DNA from: Populus alba
Taxonomy: Eukaryota; Streptophyta; Magnoliopsida; Malpighiales; Salicaceae
Direction of reading: 5' to 3'
Length of the DNA stretch: 64,000 nt
NCBI RefSeq assembly: GCF_005239225.2
Contig: NC_133288.1
Span: 13,646,169-13,710,168 of the forward strand
This document shows, piece by piece, positions 1 through 10,821 of the stretch. The position numbers were made by a program, and so were the translations under genes. The notes beneath the pieces were generated by a model that saw only the letters and a program-made list of their open reading frames with translations, searched no databases and was not told the DNA's origin. Position 1 is the first letter of the stretch, and each line of letters opens with the position of its first letter.

Positions 1-100
1 TATGTTTTTCCATCCTTTTCTAGTTATACCTATTTTTAAATCATCATGCTTGGCTTTCCTATCAAATTGCCAAGGTCTCTCCAACAATAGATTAGCAAAT
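1..100 (-). pseudogene. Ty3/gypsy protease fragment (part 1)
   Basis: The reverse strand reads as the C-terminal end of a gypsy protease domain, with an LLERPWQFDRKA stretch matching LLGRPWQYDRKA of the element at 3977-4597. The reading continues on the far side of the A2 element, at 7155 onward, so this is the left piece of one older gag-protease sequence split by the insertion at 101-7154. It is too short and diverged to assign to one of the families here. Confidence 0.7.
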
Positions 101-991
101 TGATGCGAACCTCGTGACCACGTGGTCACGCAACCCACAATCAAGATTGAGATCTGATCCTGAAAAGCCGAAATAGGTCTGATAGGAGTGTGACACAATG
201 GAAACCTGCCCCAAGGCACCAACACTATTGGAATGAGTAGAAGGACGCCACGAAGCCAGTTAATCTTCAATAAGCCAGATTCAGTTCGTTCAAGAACTGA
301 AGAATGCAAGAATCACTCTCACACATTAAAACTGAAAAATTCAGAATAATATTCATCAAAGCTGCCGAAATTTTGGCCTACATGAGTTTAAATAGTTCTT
401 GAAAAGTTAACCCTAATGGACCCCTTATGTGGACTTATATGAGGTGCACTCAAAACTAGCCCAAAACCCTAAAATGAAAAGCCCATAACTTAATCCAAAC
501 AAGCCTTGGATCCTAGCTTAAAACAAAGTATTAATTAAGCCCAAACAAGCCTTGGGCTGTAGCTAACAAAATAAAATAAAGCCCCTAATATTAAATCCAT
601 GTTCTGCCATGAGAAAAAGAGAATGAACTAAAATAATACAGAACTGATTGAAGGCTTATTTATAGCCTTACATGTAGCCCTTTAATCCTAAAAACAAAAG
701 GAAAAGGTAGCCACCATGTTGTTTCCACGTTGTAGTAGGATTCTTTTGTTTCCTTTGCTGTCCTCATCTCATGGCCCAAATAAGGTTGTATTGGACCCCT
801 CTTGCACATGGATAAGATGTACTAGGATCTCCTCTTGATACTCCAATGGACCTTCCAATTTTGACTTGGTGGAAACCTTCAAAACCAATGCATTCAATGC
901 GTCTTTCAATGTCTTTGTCTTGGATCGAGTCATTGGTCCATTTGGAACATGTAATGGGTCCTTAGTGGTGTTTCTGGGCTGGTCCGCATCA
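101..991 (-). repeat. 3' LTR of A2 copy 1
   Basis: Direct repeat of 6265-7154. In element orientation it starts TGATGCGG and ends CGCATCA, giving a 7-bp terminal inverted repeat. The start lies inside the pol frame, so the last roughly 75 codons of pol (down to 769) are LTR sequence. An 18-bp perfect palindrome with a CACGTG core lies at 113-130, close to the LTR 3' end. Confidence 0.92.
657..664 (-). promoter_or_regulatory. TATA box of the A2 LTR
   Basis: TATAAATA on the minus strand inside the LTR, at a position suitable for the U3 promoter. The same motif is present in the 5' LTR copy near 6818-6825. The call rests on motif and position only. Confidence 0.5.
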
Positions 992-3795
992 TCCCCTCTC
1001 TCCTCGAAAGGATTCGACCTCGAATCAAAATCTGTGTCAAACAACGTAAGATCAGCAACATTAAAGGTAGCACTAACACTATACTCACCTGGAAGGTCAA
1101 TTTTGTATGCGTTGTCATTGATTCTCTCTAAAACCTGAAATGGACTATCACCACGAAGTTGTAATTTTGATTTCCTTTGGGTAGGAAATCGTTCCTTATG
1201 TATGTGCACCCAAACTCAATCACCAGGTTGGAAAACAACCAGTTTACGTCCCTTATTTACTTTAGAAGCGTAAAGTCTGTTCTTTTTCTCTATTTGTAGT
1301 CGAACTCCCTCATGGAGTTCTCTCACCATCTTTGCCTTCTGTTCACCATCTAAACTTACCCTTTCTTCAAAACATAAAGGAATTAAGTCCATAGGAGTTA
1401 GTGGATTAAAACCACAAACAATTTCAAAAGGAGAAAAAGTAGTAGTCGAATGCATAGTTCTATTATAAGCAAACTCAACAAAAGGCAAACATTCTTCCCA
1501 ACTTTTCAAATTCTTTTGAATTACAGCACATAAAAGTTGGGATAATGTTCTATTCACTACCTCAGTTTGTCCATCTGTTTAAGGATGGCATGTTGTCGAA
1601 AATAAGAGTTTAGTTCCCAACTTTCCCCATAAGGTCTTCCAAAAGTAACTAAGGAACTTAACATCACAATCTGACACTATACTCTTAGGAATGCCATTCA
1701 AACGTACAATCTCCCTAAAGAAAAAGTCTGCGATATGAGATACATCATCTGTTTTATGGCATGCAATGAAATGCACCATTTTAGAAAACCTATCAACCAC
1801 AACAAAAATAGAGTCTCTACCTTTCTTTGACCTAAGTAAACCTAAAACAAAGTCCATAGAGATATCTACCCAAGGTTCAGTAGGCACAGGTAATGGTGTA
1901 TATAATCCATGCGGTTGTACTCTAGATTTTGTCTTTCTACAAGCAATGCACTGTTCACAAATTCATTGCACATCTCTTTTCATCTTTGGCCAATAGAAAT
2001 GCTCATGCAATACATCCAAGGTTTTTGCAACCCCAAAGTGACCCATTAAACCACCCCCATGTGCTTCACGAACAAGCAATTCACGCAAAGAACTAGCAGG
2101 AACACACAATCTATTCTCTTTGAACAAATAACCATCCATCAAATAAAACTTACCAAAAGCCGAATGTCCACATGCATTATAAATCTCAGCAAAGTCAGAA
2201 TCATTATCATACAATTCCTTCACATATTCAAAACCTAACAATCTAGTATTCATGGTGTGCAAAAGAACATACCTGCGCGAGAGTGCATCAGCTACGATGT
2301 TCTCTTTCCCTTGCTTATACTTGATTACGTAAGGAAAAGTTTCAATGAATTCAACCTATTTTGCATGCCTCTTATTCAACTTACCTTGTCCTTTCAGATG
2401 TTTCAAGGACTCATGATCTGAATGGATTACGAACTCTTTTGGCCACAAGTAATGCTGCCATGTCTCAAGTGCTCTTACCAAAGCATAGAGTTCTTTGTCG
2501 TAAGTGGGATAGTTCAAGGTCGCTCCACTTAACTTCTCACTGAAATACGCAATAGGTCTCCGATCCTGCATCAAAACAACACCTATTCCTATTCCAAATG
2601 CATCACATTCTATTTCAAATGCTTTGGTATAGTCAGGTAAAGCCAAAACAGGTGCAGAACATAATTTGTCTTTCAAAAAAACAAAAGCCAACTCTTGTTC
2701 CTCCCCCCATCTAAACCCAACTGACTTTTTAACAACTTCATTCAAGGGCGCAGCTATTGTGCTGAAATCTTTCACAAAACGCCTGTAAAAACTAGCTAAC
2801 CCATGAAAACTCCTTACCTCACTTACCGATTTGGGTGTAGGCCAATCCCGGATGGCCTTAACTTTCTCCTCATCCATCTCGATACCCTGTGCAGTTACAA
2901 CATAGCTAAGAAATACAATTTTCTCCATGCAAAAGGCACACTTTTTAAGATTAGCATACAATTTCTCACTACGCAACACACTAAGTACATTACGCAAATA
3001 ATCAAGATGCTCAGTTAAGTTCTTGCTATATATCAAAATGTCATCAAAATACACAACCACAAACTTACCTATGAATGCACGCAGCACATGATTCATTAAA
3101 CGCATAAACATACTAGGTGCATTTGTAAGTCCAAACGGCATTACTAACCATTAATACAAACCATGCTTAGTCTTAAATGTTGTTTTCCACTCATCACCTT
3201 CTTTCATCCTAATTTGATGGTACCCACTTTTCAAGTCAATTTTAGAGAAAATACAGGATACATGCAACTCATCTAACATGTCATCAAGCCTAGGAATAGG
3301 ATGTCTATACTTTACCGTTATGTTATTGATGGCTCGACAATCAACACACATCCTCCATGTTCCATCCTTCTTTGGCACAAGTAGCACGGGTACAGCACAC
3401 GGACTCATACTCTCACGAATGTAGCCCTTTTCCATCACCTTATCAACTTGCGTTTGAAGCTCCTTCGTCTCCTCGGGATTGCTTCTATAAGCTGGTCAGT
3501 TAGGAATTGAAGCTCTGGGTACGAAATCAATCTGATGCTCTATCCCCCTCAATGGTGGTAATCCGCTAGGAGTATCGTCGGGGAACACATCATCAAACTC
3601 CTACAACAAAGAAATAGCAACACTAGGCACAATATGATCAAGATCATTAGTATTAAAGTAAGCCTCTTTGCACACAAGTAAAATCATTGGCTTATTTGTG
3701 AAAAATGCAGATCGGACCTCACTCTCTCTAGCATAAAAATTGGGTTGTTTCTTTAGTTTTTCCACACAATCCTCATCACTTACTGACTTTCTTCA
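769..3795 (-). pseudogene. pol: pol pseudogene (RT, RNase H, integrase), A2 copy 1
   Basis: Open blocks in order: RT N-terminal half 3438-3151 ([13 protein letters not shown], then [13 protein letters not shown]); RT C-terminal half plus RNase H 3141-2356, with YFDD at about 3051-3040 and RNase H acidic motifs; integrase zinc domain 2262-1963; integrase core 1887-1579 (MDISMDFV and SDCDVKF); integrase C-terminal region 1557-769, with a GPF-type module and the tail motif GPMTRSKTK. The blocks share one frame and are separated by single stop codons at about 3602, 3495, 3150, 2355, 1962, 1578 and 1215. Against intact sister copies all but one of these stops can be explained by C to T or G to A changes. 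The reading runs past the purine tract into the 3' LTR and ends at 769. Not functional. Confidence 0.9.
992..1005 (-). other. polypurine tract of A2 copy 1
   Basis: Minus strand reads GAGGAGAGAGGGGA directly before the LTR start TGATGCGG, the expected place for the plus-strand primer. It also encodes the FEERGD part of pol, so priming signal and coding sequence overlap. Confidence 0.75.
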
Positions 3796-5707
3796 CTATT
3801 CTTGTCTTACCTGCACTCTCGGCCAGATTTGGGTGTTTTTGAGTTGTGGTCGAATGGTTTGATTTGTTTGGAGTGTTGGCCGAATATTTGTTTGTGTTTG
3901 GATGGGTGGCTGAATGGGTTGTGGTGGTTTGGGTTCTAGCCGAATCTGATGGTCTTCTCTCCCCTTGTTCCTCACCTTAATTTTCTCTCCCCATCGCCTC
4001 ATGCTCACTTTTTAGCTTTATTTGATCATCATACACTTGTTTGGGTGTAAGAGGCACAAGAGTGATGGTTTTACCATCTTTTACAATGGTATACCTATTT
4101 TTAACCCCAGCATGAATTGCCTTCCTATCATATTGCCATGGTCTCCCCAACAAGATGTGACTTGCTTGCATTGGTACCACGTCGCACAGAACTTCATCAA
4201 CATATTTCCCAATCGAAAATGGAACCACAACCTGTTTAGTCACTTTCACTTCACCACTATCATTCAACCATTGCAATCTATATGGTTTAGCATGCTTAGC
4301 AGTACATAAATTTAGTTTACTAACAAGGGTGGCACTACAAATATTAACACAACTTCCACTATCTATAATTAAACCACACACCTTGCTTTGTACATAACAA
4401 CGCGTATGAAAGATGTTCTCCCTTTGTTCATTAGTATCATCTTCCTTGACCTGAACCTTAAGTGTTCGCCTTATAACCAAGGACTCCTCAACCGGTAACG
4501 CTAACTCATCCCCATCATTATCCTCCAATGGTGGCATGCCTTCACAATCAGAACTATCACTTTCAGATTCCACATCACCATTATCTCTAATCATCATGAT
4601 TCTCTTGTTTGGACACTCTGAAGCATAATGTCCATGTCCCTGACACCTGAAACATTTAACATCACGAGTACGTTTAGGTTGAGTTTCATATTTACCTTTA
4701 GCATCAGTAGGGACATCAACTTTAGCCTTTGGTGGTTCAGATCTATAAGGACTAAAGGATCTTCGCCGGACAGTACCCTCTCTCTTTAGATTCGGCTTCT
4801 AAGATGATAACGAACCCGAATTAAACGCTGGCCGAGCATGCCCCTTCCTAAGTTGTCTCTCCACCTTCGTTACCATGTGAACCATGTCCTCTAGCTCCTT
4901 ATAGTGTTGTAGCTCCACCACATTAGCAATGTCCTGATTCAACCCATTAAGAAATCTAGCCATGGTGGCTTCTCTATCCTCAACAACATTAGCTCGAATC
5001 ATTGCTATCTCCATCTCTTTGTGATATTCATCTACGGTCTTATAACCTTGATTCAGACCTTGGAGCTTCAAATATAAGTCTCTGTAATAGTGGTTTGGCA
5101 CAAATCGTCTCCTCATTAAGACTTTCATCTCCCCCCAAGTCTGAACGGGTCACTCCCCATTCCTTCTCCTACTGATCACAATCTGATCCCACCAAATCAA
5201 TGCATACTCCGTAAACTCAATTATCACCAATTTCACCTTTTTCTGTTCAGAATAGCTGTGTCAATCAAAAATTCAATCTACCTTTTTCTCCCACTCCAAA
5301 TAAGCCTCGGGATCGTTTTTACCTTGAAAGGTAGGAATTTTCAGTTTAATGGTGTCCAAGTCCCCATCCATATCTTCATAAGTGCTCATGCCTTGGAAAT
5401 TCACATTCCTCCTAGCCCTGTTCGGTCCAGACCTGATTCCTTGGCCACCTGATGCAAAATCATAGTCATCTTCACCCCCATCTGCGTTTTCATCAACAAA
5501 CTCTTCAAAATCAGGTCTCACATTCCGTGCCGCCATACGGACCGTATTTCCCCATCGATCAGCCCCACTATTCTGTTGCTTTATCGAATTCACCTCATCT
5601 TTCAGATCCTTGTACATCCTAGACAACAGCTCAAGTTGCTGGCCTATGGATCACAATTGGAAAGCTACGTTAACGTTTTGTGTCGCTGATTCGTTGTTTT
5701 CAGACAT
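3796..5707 (-). pseudogene. gag: gag and protease pseudogene, A2 copy 1
   Basis: The Gag start is the ATG at 5707 ([10 protein letters not shown]). A TGA follows about 19 codons later, and the reading resumes as a charged N-terminal region (5626-5273), then the retrotransposon gag core (5128-4799, FVPNHYYRDLYLKLQ to [11 protein letters not shown]). A CX2CX4HX4C zinc knuckle lies at about 4662-4610 ([14 protein letters not shown]). The aspartic protease has its active-site DSGS at about 4363. A proline- and glutamine-rich linker (4008-3796) precedes RT. Frameshifts near 5260-5130, a TGG to TAG stop near 4800 and a double stop at about 3796 break it. Gag would form the capsid and protease would process the polyprotein. 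Confidence 0.87.
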
Positions 5708-6250
5708 TCTTTGAATCTGCAAAATTTGGTCAGTAGCACAAATATATCCTCACACCTCTCGTGTATCACACAAAACAAAAATATGAAGTTTCAATAGATT
5801 CCAAGGTGTTTTACCTAGGGTTCACTAAGAGTAGTGTTTCTATGGCAGAATTGAAACTCAAATTCAAACCTCAAGCAAATAATATCAGAATAAGCCCAAC
5901 TTTGATTTATGATGCGATCCCACCCCCAATAGACTGAATATGAAGTTTAAATTGATTCTGAGGTGGTTTGCTTATGGTTCACCAAGATTTGTGTTTCTGC
6001 GGCAAAAATTGAATGATCCTTCAAATTTCAACTAATAACTCTTTTCTCTATTTCTTTCTGTTTTTTTTTCTTTTTAATAAACTGATATGATTAGAGACTG
6101 TATCCAAATAAAATATAATTTATTTTTTTTGCTTAGATGACGCAAACTCGAAGAACAAGAAGATGAACGCAAACACCAAAAAACTTAAGGGAATACTAAA
6201 GAAAAAAAAAACGAAAATAACAGAATGATATGACCTTGTTTCGAAGTCTA
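5708..6250 (-). other. 5' leader of A2 copy 1
   Basis: Untranslated leader between primer site and gag ATG. It contains at least two units of a roughly 156-bp tandem repeat whose units carry a CAATTCTGCCGCAGAAACAC-type block and GTGAACCATAAGCAAACCA. The same leader type occurs in the non-autonomous A elements (39140-40320 and 61107-62000) and in the chimeric element at 18601-19749. Confidence 0.75.
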
Positions 6251-6262
6251 GCTCTAATACCA
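6251..6262 (-). other. primer binding site (iMet tRNA type), A2 copy 1
   Basis: Minus strand reads TGGTATTAGAGC, one base off the TGGTATCAGAGC typical of plant LTR elements primed by initiator methionine tRNA. It lies 2 bp inside the 5' LTR end. Confidence 0.85.
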
Positions 6263-6264
6263 AT

Positions 6265-7154
6265 TGATGCGAACCTCGTGATCACGTCGTCACGCAACCC
6301 ACAATTAAGATTGAGATCTGATCCTGGAAAGCCGAAATAGGTCTGATAGGAGTGGGACACAATGGAAACCTTCCCCAAGGCACCAACACTATTGGAATGA
6401 GTAGAATGACGCCACGAAGCCAGTTAATCTTCGATAAGTCAGATTCAGTTCGTTCAAGAACTGAAGAATTGAAGAATCACTCTCACGCGTTAAAACTGAA
6501 AAATTCTGAATAATATTCATCAAAGCTGCTGAAATTTTGACTTCATTAGTTTAAATAGTTCTTGAAAAGTTAACCCTAATGGACCCTTTATGTGGACTTA
6601 TATGAGGTGCACTCAAAACTAGCCCAAAACCCTAAAATGAAAAGCCCATAACTTAATCCAAACAAGCCTTGGATCCTAGCTTAAAACAAAGTATTAATTA
6701 AGCCCAAACAAGCCTTGGGCTGTAGCTAACAAAATAAAATAAAGCCCCTAATATTAAATCCATGTTCTGCCATGAGAAGAAGAGAATGAACTAAAATAAT
6801 ACAGAACTGATTGAAGGCTTATTTATAGCCTTACATGTAGCCCCTTAATCCTAGAAACAAAAGGAAAAGGTAGCCACCATGTTGTTTCCAAGTTGTAGTA
6901 GGATTCTTTTGTTTCCTTTGCTGTCCTCATCTCATGGCCCAAATAAGGTTGTATTGGACCCCTCTTGCACATGGATAAGATGTACTAGGATCTCCTCTTG
7001 ATACTCCAATGGACCTTCCAATTTTGACTTGGTGGAAACCTTCAAAACCAATGCATTCAATGCGTCTTTCAATGTCTTTGTCTTGGATCGAGTCATTGGT
7101 CCATTTGGAACATGTAATGGGTCCTTAGTGTTGTTTCTGGGCTGGTCCGCATCA
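6265..7154 (-). repeat. 5' LTR of A2 copy 1
   Basis: Direct repeat of 101-991, with terminal TGATGCG and CGCATCA. It carries the same pol tail (GPMTRSKTK region) as the 3' LTR, which shows that this coding stretch belongs to the LTR and is not a truncated second element. Confidence 0.92.
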
Positions 7155-7538
7155 CAACATGTATAGGAATAATATTACATAAAACCTCATCCTTATATCT
7201 CCCTACTGAGAATGAGATTAAAACTTGTTTAGTCACCCTAATTTTTCCATACTCATTTAACCATTAAAGCTTATATGGACAGCCTGCCTAGTGTTGTGAG
7301 CTAAGAGGGTATGATTGGAAAAGGAAAGGGTTTGAGGTATAATTATAAAATTATAATTAAGGTTCATGAGTCACCATCTAATATTATGGTTACTAGAAAA
7401 CTTATGGTTTGCAAGAGTCTAGGTAAGAGACTGGTTGTGCTAAGGGAAGCCACATCATCCTTAGAGCACCTTATCTAAGATAAGCTGCATTATTGTTTGA
7501 TTATTTTCTAGGTTAAATTTTTATTCGTTTGTCTTTTT
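7155..7538 (-). pseudogene. Ty3/gypsy protease fragment (part 2) and unassigned sequence
   Basis: About 7155-7300 on the minus strand reads as a decayed protease-region segment (compare the YRLQWLNDSGEVKVTKQV stretch of the element at 3977-4597, here with stops), the partner of 1-100. From about 7300 to 7538 I recognise nothing. Confidence 0.55.
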
Positions 7539-8249
7539 GATGCGAACCTCGTGATCACGTGGTCACGCAACCCACAATCAAGATTGAGATCTGATCCCGG
7601 AAAGCCGAAATAGGTCTGATATGAGTGCGACACAATGGAAACCTGCCCCAAGGCACCAACACTATTGGAATGAGTAGAATGACGCCACGAAGCCAGTTAA
7701 TCTTCGATAAGTCAGATTCAGTTCGTTCAAGAACTGAAGAATGCAAGAATCACTCTCACACGTTAAAACTGAAAAATTTAGAATAATATTCATCAAAGCT
7801 GCTGAAATTTTGGCCTCCATGAGTTTAAATAGTTCTTGAAAAGTTAACCCTAATGGACCCTTTATGTGGACTTATATGAGGTCCACTCAAAACTGGCCCA
7901 AAACCCTAAAATGAAAAGCCCATAACTTAATCCAAACAAGCCTTGGATCCTAGCTTAAAACAAAGTATGAATTACGCCCAAACAAGCCTTGGGCTGTAGC
8001 TAACAAAATAAAATAAAGCCCTTATCTCATGGCCCAAATAAGGCTGTATTGGACCCCTCTTCCACATGGATAAGATGTACTAGGATCTCCTCTTGATACT
8101 CCAATGGACCTTCCAATTCTGACTTGGTGGAAACCTTCAAAACCAATGCATTCAATGCGTCTTTCAATGTCTTTGTCTTGGACCGAGTCATTGGTCCATT
8201 TGGAACATGTAATGGGTCCTTGTTGGTGTTTCTGGGCTGGTCCGCATCA
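7539..8249 (-). repeat. A2-type LTR, internally deleted
   Basis: A TGATGCG to CGCATCA copy of the A2 LTR lacking about 170 bp of its middle. The same deletion is present in the LTR at 54915-55648, so the two belong to one A2 subfamily. The 5 bases on its left (ctttt) are not repeated after 9133. Confidence 0.85.
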
Positions 8250-8600
8250 TCCCCTCTCTCCTCGAAAGGATTCGACCTCGAATCAAAATCTGTGTCAAAC
8301 AAAGTAAGATCAGCAACATTAAAGGTAGCACTAACACTATACTCACCTGGAAGGTCGATTTTGTATGCGTTGTCATTGATTCTCTCTAAAACCTGAAAAG
8401 GACCATCACCACGAGGCTGTAATTTTGATTTCCTTTGGTTAGGAAATCGTTCCTTATGCATGTGCACCCATACCCAATCACCGGGTTGGAAAACAACCAG
8501 TTTACGTCCCTTATTTGCTTTAGAAGCGTAAAGTCTGTTCTTTTTCTCTATTTGTAGTCGAACTCCCTCATGGAGTTCTCTCACCATCTTTGCCTTCTTT
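8027..8600 (-). pseudogene. pol: integrase C-terminal fragment of an A2 element
   Basis: An open frame of 186 aa covering the last part of integrase: [46 protein letters not shown], then the LTR-encoded tail [15 protein letters not shown], ending LFGP. The upstream end is cut at about 8600, where the sequence changes to A-family LTR. Nearly identical to the same part of 55426-56910. A remnant, not a complete protein. Confidence 0.88.
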
Positions 8601-9133
8601 CCTAGCTGAAAACAAACTATTTAATTAAGCCCAAACATGAAAGAAAATAATAAAAATAAGTAACTTGTCATTAAATACCACCAGCCCTTCTTTCCTTGTG
8701 TCACTAGGATGAATAAGGAATCCTTATAAGAAAAGGAGTCTGAAACATTAATGAATCCTTGCCACACTAGGAGATTATATTGCAACTCATTGGATAAGAA
8801 TCCTTGTGGAACTAGGAAATTCCCAAAACCAGCTCCCACATCCTTAGAGGAAAACAATCCTAATCAAATAGGAAGTCCACAAGTCAAATGGAAGTAAATA
8901 ACAAAATCCGTACAGCCTCTGTTGACCAGTATTGGGGTGCCTTCCCGAACTCCGATTGACCTGCAATTTTAACCCAAGGTAGTAAGATATGTCTGGAGAG
9001 TCCACATAAAATATTAGCCCGATCCAACTGTCGGATTGAGAATTATGACTATTGCCGTAAACCTGTTGCGCTTTTTACGCCAAAATCCGAATCTAACCTT
9101 ACTTGGGTCGTATCACAGGGCTGAACCGTATCA
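8601..9133 (-). repeat. A-family LTR, 5' half only
   Basis: Matches the upstream half of the full A LTR at 17658-18600 (from about 18070 to its TGATACGG start). It is fused directly to the A2 pol fragment on the left and abuts Athila-like gag on the right. The missing LTR half and the lack of a target duplication point to a recombination junction. Confidence 0.82.
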
Positions 9134-9870
9134 ACCCCTTTCTTACCCTTAGAGATAGACTCATCATCTTTCTCACAAGGTTCAAGAATGGGTTTTTCAA
9201 TAACCTTACCACTACGATGAGTGATGACTGATTTGACTTGATCCATATGTTGGCTTCCAGAACTACTCGCATTTGCATTGTATTGCCCTTTTGGATTTTG
9301 CTGTGGTTGAGATGGAAACTTACCTTTCTCTTGGAAACTGAGAGCAGATGTTAATTTTGCAAGAGCATCTTTAAAATCTATCATGCTTTGAGCAAGTTAA
9401 GTGTTGATTGTCTCCTGTTTTTCAATGAATGCATGCAATGTTTCCTCAAAATTTCTTCTAGGAGGTGGAGCATAAGGAGGTGCATATCCATGAGAATTTT
9501 GAAAATTATGGTGTGCTTGAAACGATGGCTGTGAAGTTTGTGCATTGTTGCTATCACTCTTCCAACTGAAATTTGGGTGATTTCTCCAACCAGGATTATA
9601 CGTTTGGGAGTATGTGTTATGGTTGGGTCTTTGGAAACTGTTTAAAGCATGGGCTTGTTCATGGAGGCATTCCTTAAAAGAAGGCAAAGTTGGACAATCA
9701 TTTGTTGAGTGTTCCTTAGTTTCACAGATTTGACACACAATGTCTTGAACAGATTTTAATTGACCACTCCTTTTCAATTCAAGTGCTTCGACTTTTCTAG
9801 CTAAAGATGCAAACTTGGCTGGAGGTCATGATCTTCCCTAAGGTTGTGCATACCTCCACTAGATGTATGA
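9134..9870 (-). pseudogene. gag: Athila-type gag, C-terminal part
   Basis: Minus strand. A zinc-knuckle-like CQICETKEHSTNDC lies at about 9735-9694, followed by the family-typical YNPGWRNHPNFSW stretch and a glutamine- and asparagine-rich region (9777-9397). After a stop at about 9395 the reading continues (9384-9134) with VKSVITHRSGKVIEKPILEP, also typical of Athila gag. It continues from the gag part at 10822-11651; the solo LTR at 9876-10821 separates the two. Confidence 0.82.
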
Positions 9871-9875
9871 GGTTG

Positions 9876-10821
9876 TGATGTGCCGTGAATGATTTGAAAA
9901 TCGGCAACAATGATTCTAACAAAAATGGATGAAGGATGAGTCTGGTTGTGTTGTCTTTCTTTTGGTATTTAGGCTGGATTGTAGTGATTTAAGGTAAATA
10001 AGATGGAGGATAGACTAGAATGATACTTTGATAAGTCGATCTGGACGCCACAAAGATCAATCTAGGATTTCGACGCCACACTCTTTGTGATTGAAGAGTG
10101 ATAAGTCAGGTAGGGTTCTTCACAAAACGAATTTGGAAGAACAACTCTTAATTCTCTCAATTAAGTTTTCAAATCTTGGCCAAAAGTGTTTATTTCATAT
10201 TCTGATACATATTTATCTTTGGAACATCCCTCCAAAGTTAGGTGAATTCAACATGACAGAAGTCAAGCCTAAAAACTAGACTTTTAATAAAGCAAGTAGA
10301 CAAATTTAACTAACAAATGTTTTTTTTTTTTTGACATTTCTAAATATATGCAGACGAAATTTAAAACAGCCATAACTTTTGACACAAAAGTCCAATGCAA
10401 TCATGGTTGGACAATATAGAAAGATCACGTTCTGAACTTGAATTTTACCTACATAAATCTTGTTTTCACATGCATTGGATGACTTCAAATTCGGGTTCAA
10501 ATCCATCTACTGTTCTGACCATAAACAGCATCAATTCCTTCACTTGCATTATAAATCCAAATACAAGTAGCCCAGCATGAAAAGAACCATTAAGGGCTTT
10601 TCCCATCTCCAAGTTCCAATTGTAGGCAAATAAGCACCCTTGAACCAATTTCAAACTGATTGCTAATTTTTAACTCCGACACAGCTTCAATCATTGCAAT
10701 TTGATTCGTCAAGGCCCGTTGTAGTTGTTTCACTCTCGCTCTTGTCATTGGACCATCTGAATCCTCTTGCATATTAGATTCAGCTTTACGAGATGGATTA
10801 TAATTCCCATGATGCACATCA
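9876..10821 (-). repeat. solo LTR, family C, with perfect target duplication
   Basis: Complete C LTR in reverse orientation (TGATGTG to CACATCA in element sense), flanked by GGTTG at 9871-9875 and 10822-10826. A single LTR with an intact 5-bp duplication and no internal sequence is the product of LTR-LTR recombination. It interrupts Athila gag. Confidence 0.93.

Larger units (their letters stand above)
101..7154 (-). mobile_element. Ty3/gypsy LTR retrotransposon, family A2, copy 1
   Basis: A full-length but dead element on the minus strand. It has two LTRs of 891 and 890 bp, a primer site at 6251-6262, a leader, gag, protease, reverse transcriptase, RNase H and integrase in that order, and a purine tract at 992-1005. 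RT before integrase defines Ty3/gypsy. No canonical chromodomain is seen; the C-terminal tail with its GPMTR motif and the pol-LTR overlap recall the CRM clade, but that needs a phylogeny. It interrupts an older protease sequence (1-100 and 7155 onward). The flanking 5-mers are caaat and caaca, so the target duplication is diverged or lost. Many in-frame stops make it inactive. Confidence 0.92.

Noticed and set aside
866..1138. Plus-strand ORF of 90 codons, repeated at 8124 and 55523
   Set aside because: Antisense shadow of the conserved integrase tail; repeats only because the pol sequence repeats.
10395..10580. 61-codon ORF recurring at 12913, 22096 (reverse) and 62678
   Set aside because: Inside C LTRs, overlapping the LTR-encoded pol continuation on the other strand; no conserved domain.
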